NCBI GenBank assembly: GCA_024235095.1
Contig: JACKNC010000002.1
Coordinates: 620,001-684,000 of the forward strand
DNA from: Gammaproteobacteria bacterium
GTDB taxonomy: Bacteria > Pseudomonadota > Gammaproteobacteria > Competibacterales > Competibacteraceae
Reading direction: 5' to 3'
DNA length: 64,000 bases
The first letter of the stretch is position 1, and each line of letters starts with the position of its first letter. The notes under the pieces were generated by a model. It was not told the DNA's origin. It saw only the letters and a list, made by a program, of their open reading frames with translations, and did not search any database. This document shows, in pieces, positions 32,886 through 40,591 of this stretch. Made by a program: the position numbers and the translations under genes.

Positions 32886-34028
32886 TTGAGGAAATCTGCG
32901 ATTCTGGCCTTGGAAGACGGCAGCCTGTTCCGGGGCGAATCCATTGGCGCCGATGGCCACGCCCAGGGCGAGGTGGTGTTCAACACCTCGATCACCGGCT
33001 ATCAGGAAATTTTGACCGATCCTTCCTACTGCCGGCAAATTATCACCCTGACCTACCCACACATCGGCAATGTGGGAACCAATCGCGGCGATGAAGAAGC
33101 CGCCGAGATTCACGCCAGCGGTCTGATTGTGCGCGACTACCCGCAGGTGGCCAGTAACTGGCGCAATCAGCAACCGCTCGACCGCTATTTGCGGGAGCGC
33201 GGAATCGTGGGCCTGGCGGGCATCGACACCCGCCGGCTGACCCGGCTGCTGCGTGAGAAGGGCGCGCAAAATGGCTGCATCATGGCCGGAGACGCGATTG
33301 ATGCCGAACGGGCGCTGAAACTGGCCCGCGAATTTCCCGGTCTGAAAGGCATGGATTTAGCGAAAGTGGTCAGCGTCGCCACGCCCTACCTCTGGCGGGA
33401 AGGCCGTTGGCAACTTACCAGCAACAGTTTTCCCACCGTCAACAATGCTCGCTACCATGTCGTCGCCTGCGATTACGGGGTCAAGCGCAACATTCTGCGG
33501 ATGCTGGCCGACCGGGACTGCCGATTGACCGTTGTTCCCGCGCAAATGTCTGCTTCAGCCATTATGGAACTGGATCCTGATGGCGTCTTTCTATCCAACG
33601 GCCCTGGCGATCCTGAACCCTGCGATTACGCGATCACCGCTATTCGCGAACTGCTGGACATCGGCGTTCCCCTGTTTGGGATTTGCCTCGGTCACCAATT
33701 GTTGGGGCTGGCCAGCGGCGCGCGGACAGTGAAAATGAAATTTGGCCATCATGGCGGTAATCATCCGGTTCTGGATCTCGATAGCCGCCGGGTGATGATC
33801 AGCAGCCAGAACCACGGTTTTGCAGTCAATGAAGCCACCTTGCCGGATTGCCTGCGCGCTACCCATCGTTCGCTGTTTGACGGTTCGCTGCAAGGCATCG
33901 CCCGCGTTGACCGGCCCGCCTTCAGCTTCCAGGGCCACCCGGAAGCCAGCCCCGGCCCCCACGACGTGGCGCCGCTCTTTGACCGGTTCATTGGCCTGAT
34001 GGCGGAAACACGTCAGGCTAAAACCTGA
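32886..34028 (+). CDS. carA: Carbamoyl-phosphate synthase small subunit
   Basis: Glutamine amidotransferase that feeds ammonia to CarB for arginine and pyrimidine synthesis. The 380-aa protein starts with TTG (MRKSAILALEDGSLFRGESIG), 6-8 nt after GGGAGG; E. coli carA also starts with TTG. The class I amidotransferase triad is visible: Cys in FGICLGHQLLGLA, then His and Glu in FQGHPEASPGPHD. carB follows after 104 bp, most of which is an inverted repeat. Confidence 0.96.
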   Translation: MRKSAILALEDGSLFRGESIGADGHAQGEVVFNTSITGYQEILTDPSYCRQIITLTYPHIGNVGTNRGDEEAAEIHASGLIVRDYPQVASNWRNQQPLDRYLRERGIVGLAGIDTRRLTRLLREKGAQNGCIMAGDAIDAERALKLAREFPGLKGMDLAKVVSVATPYLWREGRWQLTSNSFPTVNNARYHVVACDYGVKRNILRMLADRDCRLTVVPAQMSASAIMELDPDGVFLSNGPGDPEPCDYAITAIRELLDIGVPLFGICLGHQLLGLASGARTVKMKFGHHGGNHPVLDLDSRRVMISSQNHGFAVNEATLPDCLRATHRSLFDGSLQGIARVDRPAFSFQGHPEASPGPHDVAPLFDRFIGLMAETRQAKT

Positions 34029-34039
34029 CCCACCCTTGC

Positions 34040-34118
34040 GTAGGTTGGGCTGCTGTTTTCTTGGCAACCCAATAGGATCATCACCGCATGTTGGGCTGAC
34101 GCGGTCAGTCCAACCTAC
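34040..34118. repeat. Inverted repeat between carA and carB
   Basis: GTAGGTTGG (34040-34048) is repeated as its complement CCAACCTAC (34110-34118). Internal TTGGGCTG copies and a second dyad, CTGACGCGGTCAG, lie between. The GTAGGTTGGG motif is the end of a short intergenic repeat family common in proteobacteria. It separates carA from carB without an evident terminator. Confidence 0.6.
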
Positions 34119-34132
34119 AAAAGTCGCGCAGT

Positions 34133-37100
34133 ATGCCCAAACGTACCGATTTACACAGTATCCTGATTATTGGCGCCGGTCCCATCGTGATCGGCCAAGC
34201 CTGCGAATTTGACTATTCGGGCGCGCAAGCGTGCAAGGCGTTGCGGGAGGAAGGGTACCGGGTGATCCTGGTCAACTCCAACCCCGCCACGATCATGACC
34301 GATCCTAACATGGCCGATGCAGTGTATATCGAGCCGATTCATTGGCAAACGATCGCCCAGGTCATCGCCCGCGAGCGCCCTGACGCTTTATTGCCGACCA
34401 TGGGCGGCCAGACCGCGCTGAACTGCGCGCTCGACCTGGTCCGGCATGGGGTGCTAGAGCAACAGGGCGTCGAAATGATTGGCGCTTCTCCCGACGCTAT
34501 TGATATGGCTGAGGACCGCGAGCGCTTCCGGCAGGCCATGCATGAAATTGGCCTGGCTACTCCACGCTCAGTAGTCGCGCATACGCTGGAGGCGGCGCTG
34601 GCTCAGCATCACGAAATCGGTTTCCCGACCATTCTCCGCCCGTCTTTCACTCTGGGCGGCAGCGGCGGCGGCATCGCCTACAACCGCGAGGAACTGGTCG
34701 AGATTCTCGAACGCGGCCTGGACCTGTCGCCCACCAGTGAGGTGCTGCTGGAAGAATCGGTGCTGGGCTGGAAAGAGTTCGAGATGGAAGTGGTTCGCGA
34801 CCGCGCCGATAACTGCATCATTGTCTGCTCCATTGAAAATTTCGATCCCATGGGCGTGCATACTGGCGACTCAATCACTGTCGCGCCAGCGCAAACGCTC
34901 ACTGATAAGGAATACCAGATCATGCGCGACGCCTCGCTGGCGGTGCTACGCAAGATCGGCGTCGATACCGGCGGCTCCAATGTCCAGTTCGCTATCAACC
35001 CCGATAATGGACGCATGGTCATCATCGAAATGAACCCGCGCGTCTCCCGTTCCTCGGCGCTGGCGTCCAAGGCTACCGGCTTTCCCATCGCCAAGGTGGC
35101 GGCCAAGCTGGCGGTGGGTTACACCCTGGACGAGTTGCAAAACGAGATCACCGGCGGTCGCACCCCCGCTTCGTTCGAGCCGAGCATTGACTATGTAGTG
35201 ACCAAGGTGCCGCGCTTCAATTTCGAGAAATTCCCACAGGCTGATCCCCGGTTGACCACCCAGATGAAATCGGTCGGCGAGGTCATGGCGATTGGCCGCA
35301 TCTTCCAGGAATCGTTGCAAAAAGCATTGCGTGGACTGGAAATTGGCGTCGATGGTTTCAACGAAGTTCTCGACGGCAACCCGGCTGATCCGCATAAGAT
35401 TCTTAAACAGGAACTGGGCGTTCCCGGCGCCCAGCGGCTGTGGTATGTAGCCGAAGCGTTCCGGCTGGGCTATTCGGTTGAGATGTTGTACGAACTGACA
35501 CGCATTGACCCCTGGTTCCTGACGCAGATTGAAGAATTGATACAACTGGCTGGCGAGGTGCGCACCCTGGGTTTGACGGCGCTGCATGACCGCGAGCGGT
35601 TGTACTTCCTCAAGCGCAAGGGTTTTTCCGACAGCCGCCTGGCGGCCCTGTCTGGCGCTGATGAAACGACGGTCCGGCGCTTGCGCGAGCAGTTGGATGT
35701 CCACCCGGTTTATAAACGGGTCGATTCCTGCGCCGCTGAATTCGCCACCCGCACCGCCTATCTCTACTCGACCTACGAAGAAGAATGTGAGGCGGAACCG
35801 AGTGACCGGGAAAAAATCATGGTGCTGGGCGGCGGTCCCAACCGGATTGGCCAAGGCATCGAATTTGACTACTGCTGCGTTCACGCAGCTTTGGCGTTGC
35901 GGGAAGATGGCTACGAAACTATTATGGTCAACTGCAATCCAGAAACCGTATCCACCGACTTCGACACTTCGGACCGGTTGTACTTCGAGCCATTGACGCT
36001 GGAAGATGTGCTGGAAATCGTCCGTAAGGAGTGCCCCAAGGGCGTTATCGTCCAGTACGGTGGCCAGACGCCGCTCAAACTGGCCAAGCCGCTGGAAGCC
36101 AATGGCGTGCCGATCATTGGCACCAGTCCGGACGCTATCGACCGTGCGGAAGATCGTGAGCGGTTTCAGCAAATGATCGACCAATTGGGCTTGTTGCAAC
36201 CTCCGAATCGCACCGCCCGCGAAGCGGAGGAGGCCGTGCGCCTAGCCCGCGAAATTGGTTATCCCCTGGTGGTGCGTCCTTCTTATGTGCTCGGTGGCCG
36301 GGCCATGGAAATCGTCCACGAGGAAGCCGATTTACGCCGTTACATGGCCGAAGCGGTGCAGGTTTCCAACGAATCGCCGGTGTTGCTGGATCGCTTCCTC
36401 AGCGACGCGGTTGAGGTGGATGTCGATGCGCTCAGCGACGGTTGCGAGGTGATCATCGGCGGCATTATGGAGCATATCGAGGAAGCTGGGGTGCATTCCG
36501 GGGATTCCGCCTGTTCGCTACCGCCTTTTTCCCTCGGCCCGACCATCCAGAATCGGCTGCGCGAGCAGGTGCGAGCGATGGCCATGAAACTGGGCGTGGT
36601 CGGGTTAATGAACACCCAGTTCGCCATCCAAGGCGACGCCATCTATGTTCTGGAAGTCAACCCGCGCGCCTCGCGCACCGTTCCCTATGTCTCGAAAGCC
36701 ACGGGCCGACCGCTGGCCAAGATCGCCGCCCGCTGCATGGTGGGGCGCACACTGGCGGAACAGAGGGTATCCGGCGAGGTGATTCCCAACTATTATTCTG
36801 TCAAGGAAGCCGTGTTTCCTTTCGTCAAATTCCCCGGCGTTGACCCGTTGCTCGGACCGGAAATGAAATCGACCGGCGAGGTGATGGGCGTTGGGCGCAC
36901 CTTTGGCGAAGCCTTCGCCAAGGCGCAACTGGGCGCGGGCGACCAATTGCCGCGCGGCGGACGGGCCTTCATCAGCGTGCGCGACATTGATAAAGCCAAA
37001 GCGGTCGAGATTGCCCGCGACCTGGACCGGCTCGGTTTCGCGCTGGTGGCCACCAAAGGCACTGCCGCCGCATTGCGCGCTCAGGGCTTGGCTTGCGAAA

Positions 37101-37357
37101 CCGTTCACAAGGTCGGCGAGGGCCGACCGCATGTTGTCGACCTGATCAAGAATGACCAGATCGACCTGATCGTCAACACCACCGAAGGCAAGCAAGCCAT
37201 TGCTGATTCCTTTTCCATCCGTCGTGAGGCGTTAATGCACAAGGTGAGCTATACCACGACGATCGCCGCGGCGCGGGCCACCTGTCAGGCCCTGCGCGAA
37301 CTTGATAATGGGAGCGTAAACTGTCTCCAGGAACTCCACCGGGAATTGCCCGTATGA
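34133..37357 (+). CDS. carB: Carbamoyl-phosphate synthase large subunit
   Basis: Makes carbamoyl phosphate from bicarbonate, ammonia and two ATP. The 1074-aa protein has two homologous ATP-grasp halves (about 1-400 and 555-935), an oligomerisation domain between them and a C-terminal MGS-like allosteric domain (about 936-1074). The paired motifs GAGPIVIGQACEFDYSGAQ and GGGPNRIGQGIEFDYCCVH mark the two halves. The stop overlaps the greA start (ATGA). Confidence 0.98.
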   Translation: MPKRTDLHSILIIGAGPIVIGQACEFDYSGAQACKALREEGYRVILVNSNPATIMTDPNMADAVYIEPIHWQTIAQVIARERPDALLPTMGGQTALNCALDLVRHGVLEQQGVEMIGASPDAIDMAEDRERFRQAMHEIGLATPRSVVAHTLEAALAQHHEIGFPTILRPSFTLGGSGGGIAYNREELVEILERGLDLSPTSEVLLEESVLGWKEFEMEVVRDRADNCIIVCSIENFDPMGVHTGDSITVAPAQTLTDKEYQIMRDASLAVLRKIGVDTGGSNVQFAINPDNGRMVIIEMNPRVSRSSALASKATGFPIAKVAAKLAVGYTLDELQNEITGGRTPASFEPSIDYVVTKVPRFNFEKFPQADPRLTTQMKSVGEVMAIGRIFQESLQKALRGLEIGVDGFNEVLDGNPADPHKILKQELGVPGAQRLWYVAEAFRLGYSVEMLYELTRIDPWFLTQIEELIQLAGEVRTLGLTALHDRERLYFLKRKGFSDSRLAALSGADETTVRRLREQLDVHPVYKRVDSCAAEFATRTAYLYSTYEEECEAEPSDREKIMVLGGGPNRIGQGIEFDYCCVHAALALREDGYETIMVNCNPETVSTDFDTSDRLYFEPLTLEDVLEIVRKECPKGVIVQYGGQTPLKLAKPLEANGVPIIGTSPDAIDRAEDRERFQQMIDQLGLLQPPNRTAREAEEAVRLAREIGYPLVVRPSYVLGGRAMEIVHEEADLRRYMAEAVQVSNESPVLLDRFLSDAVEVDVDALSDGCEVIIGGIMEHIEEAGVHSGDSACSLPPFSLGPTIQNRLREQVRAMAMKLGVVGLMNTQFAIQGDAIYVLEVNPRASRTVPYVSKATGRPLAKIAARCMVGRTLAEQRVSGEVIPNYYSVKEAVFPFVKFPGVDPLLGPEMKSTGEVMGVGRTFGEAFAKAQLGAGDQLPRGGRAFISVRDIDKAKAVEIARDLDRLGFALVATKGTAAALRAQGLACETVHKVGEGRPHVVDLIKNDQIDLIVNTTEGKQAIADSFSIRREALMHKVSYTTTIAAARATCQALRELDNGSVNCLQELHRELPV

Positions 37358-37839
37358 CCACTACAAATAGAGTACCCATGACTGCCGCCGGCGCCGACCG
37401 GCTACGTACTGAATTGCAGGAATTGAAAACGGTGGCGCGGCCGCGTATTACCGCCGCCATTGCTGAAGCTCGCGCGCATGGCGACCTGAAGGAGAACGCT
37501 GAATATCATGCTGCGAGAGAGCAGCAAAGTTTTGCCGAAGGCCGCATTGCCGAAATCGAATCGAAACTGGCGAATGCACAAATTATCGATGTCACCACTT
37601 TGCCGCCTTCAGATCGGGTGGTTTTTGGTTGTACCGTGCGCCTGATCGAGGAAGACAGTGAGGAAGAGAAATGCTATCAAATCGTTGGCGAGGACGAAGC
37701 TGACATCAAGGCGGGCAAAATTTCCTTCAGCTCGCCGATCGCCCGAGCGCTGATCGGCAAATCCGCTGGCGATATCGTTGATGTGCAAACGCCAGGCGGT
37801 ATAAAAACTTACGAAATTACTGACGTGCAATACCTCTAA
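37354..37839 (+). CDS. greA: Transcription elongation factor GreA
   Basis: Rescues backtracked RNA polymerase by stimulating transcript cleavage. The 161-aa protein has an N-terminal coiled coil whose tip, AIAEARAHGDLKENAEYHAA, holds the acidic pair (D, E) that works at the polymerase active site. The C-terminal FKBP-like domain includes SPIARALIGKSAGDIVDV. It overlaps carB by four bases, so the carA-carB-greA operon is tightly coupled. Confidence 0.96.
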   Translation: MTTTNRVPMTAAGADRLRTELQELKTVARPRITAAIAEARAHGDLKENAEYHAAREQQSFAEGRIAEIESKLANAQIIDVTTLPPSDRVVFGCTVRLIEEDSEEEKCYQIVGEDEADIKAGKISFSSPIARALIGKSAGDIVDVQTPGGIKTYEITDVQYL

Positions 37840-37855
37840 ACAGGAGGCGCGTGAG

Positions 37856-38665
37856 ATGCGCTTATGTGATGCGCCATTTTTCCGGCGCCACCTGCCGGGT
37901 ATGCTGGCAGGTAGTTTGCTGTTCATGGTCGGTCTGCCCCTGACGGTTTGGTCGGCGAGCCTGGCTGACACCGTGGAAAAGATCAAGCCCAGTATTGTCG
38001 CCATCGGCACGGTCCAACCCACCCGGCGACCGCCAGCCAAGTTTCAAGCGACGGGCTTTGCGGTCGGTCGCGGCCGACACATCATCACCAATGCCCACGC
38101 CTTACCCGACTTCCTTGATTCCCAGAACAAGGAAGCTCTGGCGGTCTTCATTGGCCAAGGAACCAAGGTTGAATCGCGTCCGGCGAAAAAAATCGCGACA
38201 GACGCGGAACATGATCTGGCTCTGCTGGAAATCGAGGGTGCGCCGCTTCCAGCCATGCGCCTCGGTGAAACGCGACGTCCTCGCGAAGGACAGGCTATCG
38301 CTTTCACCGGATTCCCGATCGGCGTGGTTCTCGGACTGTTCCCCGTCACGCACCAAGGCATCATTTCCGCAATCAGTCCGGTGGCTATCCCCGCGCCATC
38401 CGCCGGAAATCTGGACGCAACCACGATTCGGCGCTTGAAGAACGAGCCTTATGACGTGTTGCAACTCGATGCGACAGCTTATCCTGGCAACAGCGGCAGC
38501 CCGTTATATGAGCCGGATACCGGCCAGGTCATTGGGGTCATCAATAAGGTGTTCGTTCAGGAGAGCAAGGAATCCATCCTGGAAAAACCCAGCGGCATTA
38601 CTTATGCTATTCCAGTGCATTACGTCAATATGTTACTTAAAAGAGCCAGGCAATCCGCAAATTAA
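37856..38665 (+). CDS. Secreted trypsin-like serine protease (HtrA-related, no PDZ domain)
   Basis: A 269-aa protein with an N-terminal membrane/signal segment (about 14-35) and a chymotrypsin-fold protease domain. The catalytic triad is visible as H81 (ITNAHAL), D120 (EHDLALLEI) and S213 (PGNSGSPLY). The domain ends with the chain (IPVHYVNMLLKRA), so the PDZ domains of DegP/DegS are lacking. It lies 16 bp after greA with AGGAGG 7 nt before its ATG and may be co-transcribed. The substrate is unknown; periplasmic action is inferred. Confidence 0.87.
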   Translation: MRLCDAPFFRRHLPGMLAGSLLFMVGLPLTVWSASLADTVEKIKPSIVAIGTVQPTRRPPAKFQATGFAVGRGRHIITNAHALPDFLDSQNKEALAVFIGQGTKVESRPAKKIATDAEHDLALLEIEGAPLPAMRLGETRRPREGQAIAFTGFPIGVVLGLFPVTHQGIISAISPVAIPAPSAGNLDATTIRRLKNEPYDVLQLDATAYPGNSGSPLYEPDTGQVIGVINKVFVQESKESILEKPSGITYAIPVHYVNMLLKRARQSAN

Positions 38666-38751
38666 AACTGCATTCATCAGCGCCTCAAATTTCAGGTGGT
38701 TAACCCGGCAAGCAAACGCCCTCAAATTTTCCTCTTCTGGAGAACCATTTC

Positions 38752-39489
38752 ATGGACTTTTTGCTTGACCCCCAGGTCTGGGCCAGTCTGGTAACACTAA
38801 CTGCGCTGGAAATCGTGCTGGGCATCGATAACTTGCTGTTCATCGCTATTCTGTCCAACAAGCTGCCGGAACACCAGCAACGCGCGGCGCGACGGAGCGG
38901 ATTAGCGCTGGCAGTCATTACCCGTCTGATGTTATTAGCCAGCGTGTTCTGGTTGGCCAAGGCCACCGCGCCCCTGTTCAGCGTGTTCGAGCATCCGGTC
39001 TCGATCCGTGATCTGATCCTGCTCGGCGGCGGGCTGTTCCTGCTGGCCAAGGGTTCCACCGAAATTCACGCTACGGTAGATGGGGTGGAGGAGGAGATGC
39101 GCGAGGCTAAAGCTGCCGGCTTCATGGCGGTCATTGTGCAGATCATGATCCTGGATATCGTGTTCTCACTAGACAGCGTGATCACCGCTGTGGGCATGGC
39201 CCAGCATCTTGGCGTTATGGCCGCCGCAATCGTCATCGCGGTCGGCATCATGATGTTCGCTGCTGAACCGCTGAGCCTGTTTATCAACACCCATGTTTCA
39301 GTGAAAATGCTGGCGCTGAGTTTCCTGATCCTGGTGGGCACGGCGCTGGTGGCGGATGGTATGGGCTTCCATATTCCCAAAGGCTATCTCTACTTTGCCA
39401 TCACTTTTTCGGTCGCGGTTGAAGCGCTCAACCTGACTGCGACTAAGCGCCGGCGGCAGCGGGCGGCGCAGCCGGTCTCTTCCCATTGA
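38752..39489 (+). CDS. TerC-family integral membrane protein (YgdQ-like)
   Basis: A 245-aa protein with seven predicted membrane helices. LTALEIVLGIDNLLFIAIL near the N-terminus and LDIVFSLDSVITAVGM in the middle each place an Asp inside a helix, the hallmark of TerC-type metal transporters. HVSVKMLALSFLILVG and IPKGYLYFAITFSVAVEALN complete the YgdQ-like pattern. Family members are linked to manganese or tellurite phenotypes; the substrate here is not known. Confidence 0.88.
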   Translation: MDFLLDPQVWASLVTLTALEIVLGIDNLLFIAILSNKLPEHQQRAARRSGLALAVITRLMLLASVFWLAKATAPLFSVFEHPVSIRDLILLGGGLFLLAKGSTEIHATVDGVEEEMREAKAAGFMAVIVQIMILDIVFSLDSVITAVGMAQHLGVMAAAIVIAVGIMMFAAEPLSLFINTHVSVKMLALSFLILVGTALVADGMGFHIPKGYLYFAITFSVAVEALNLTATKRRRQRAAQPVSSH

Positions 39490-39517
39490 ACGACCTGCGC
39501 TATTACCGGAACAATAA

Positions 39518-40000
39518 ATGGCCACTGAGATTGAACACAAGTTTCTGATCCGCGACGACTGTTGGCGTCAACAGGTCGAGCGTTCGGTGCGAATGCGGCA
39601 GGGTTATCTGACCAGCGACGCCCGTTGCTCGGTGCGGGTGCGGGTGGCGGGCAACCAGGGCTTCCTGAATCTCAAAAGCGGGACTTTAGGCATCCAACGC
39701 AGCGAGTACGAATATTCCATTCCTCTGACCGAAGCTGAGGAAATTCTCGATACCCTGTGTGAGAAACCTTTATTGGAAAAGACCCGTCATTACCTGCATT
39801 TTGGCGATCACCTGTGGGAAATCGATGAGTTTGCCGGCGACAATGCCGGTCTAATCGTGGCGGAGGTGGAGCTGAGCTGGCCTGATGAGCCTTTCGCCCG
39901 GCCCGATTGGGTGGGTAAGGATGTATCGCACGACATTCGCTACTACAACTCGCAACTGGCCCGGCATCCCTACCAGAGTTGGTCATGTCCGAACGATTGA
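39518..40000 (+). CDS. CYTH-domain protein, probable inorganic triphosphatase
   Basis: A 160-aa single CYTH domain forming a triphosphate tunnel. MATEIEHKFLI carries the ExExK motif; charged strand residues follow (RMRQGYLTS, SVRVRV, LNLKSG and YEYSIPL). Short bacterial stand-alone members often hydrolyse tripolyphosphate. Adenylate cyclase activity is possible but less likely. Its 3' end overlaps the next gene by 16 bases. Confidence 0.85.
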   Translation: MATEIEHKFLIRDDCWRQQVERSVRMRQGYLTSDARCSVRVRVAGNQGFLNLKSGTLGIQRSEYEYSIPLTEAEEILDTLCEKPLLEKTRHYLHFGDHLWEIDEFAGDNAGLIVAEVELSWPDEPFARPDWVGKDVSHDIRYYNSQLARHPYQSWSCPND

Positions 40001-40470
40001 TTCGCGTCAGCCTTCCGGCCCAACGGCTGGAGGTGCTGGAAGGACAACAGGCCATTGTGACCTATCCGGTGTCGACCGCTCGCAATGGTCCCGGCGAACG
40101 TTGCGCTAGTGGTTGCACGCCACGCGGTTGGCATCGCATCCGCATCAAGATCGGCGCCGGCCAGCCCCTCAATGCGGTTTTCGTCCGTCGTCGGCCTACG
40201 GGTGAAATTTATAGTCCCGAACTGGCGGCCCGGCATCCGCAGCGGGACTGGATTCTCACACGAGTTCTCTGGCTGACCGGATTGGAGTCAGGATATAACC
40301 GGGGAGGCGACTGCGACACCCTGCGCCGGTTTATCTACATCCATGGCTGCCCGGATACTGCGCCGATGGGCGAACCGCTTTCACATGGCTGTATTCGTAT
40401 GAGCAACCCAGATGTGTTGGATTTGTTTGAGCGGGTAACCGCGGGCAACCGGGTGTTCATCGCTGCCTGA
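39985..40470 (+). CDS. L,D-transpeptidase family protein (YkuD domain)
   Basis: A 161-aa protein that consists of little more than the YkuD catalytic domain. IHGCPDTAPMGEPLSHGCIRM holds the active-site His and the nucleophilic Cys of the HGCxR motif. I start at the ATG giving MSERLIRVSLPAQRLEVLEG. There is no obvious signal peptide, which is odd for an enzyme acting on peptidoglycan, so it may use another export route or act in the cytoplasm. It overlaps the CYTH gene. Confidence 0.85.
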   Translation: MSERLIRVSLPAQRLEVLEGQQAIVTYPVSTARNGPGERCASGCTPRGWHRIRIKIGAGQPLNAVFVRRRPTGEIYSPELAARHPQRDWILTRVLWLTGLESGYNRGGDCDTLRRFIYIHGCPDTAPMGEPLSHGCIRMSNPDVLDLFERVTAGNRVFIAA

Positions 40471-40490
40471 GCAGCCATATAAAAATGCTG

Positions 40491-40530
40491 TAGCCTGGAT
40501 GTAGGCCGTTAGGCCGAAATCCGGGGGACT
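40491..40530. repeat. Dispersed palindromic repeat, truncated copy
   Basis: TAGCCTGGATG (40491-40501), followed by the AGGCC..AGGCC spacing and GAAATCC, repeats the left half of the element at 11936-12005. The right arm is missing. It lies between the L,D-transpeptidase gene and the 3' end of the EF-G-like gene. A separate CCGCAGG/CCTGCGG hairpin follows at 40559-40580. Confidence 0.55.
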
Positions 40531-40591
40531 GCCTAAAAACCAGCTCTCTCTCCTTACACCGCAGGACCATCGGCCTGCGGGAGGGAAGTAA

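Noticed and set aside
34946..36199. Open frame of 417 codons on the minus strand
   Set aside because: Fully inside carB in antisense; His/Gln-rich composition typical of a mirrored frame.
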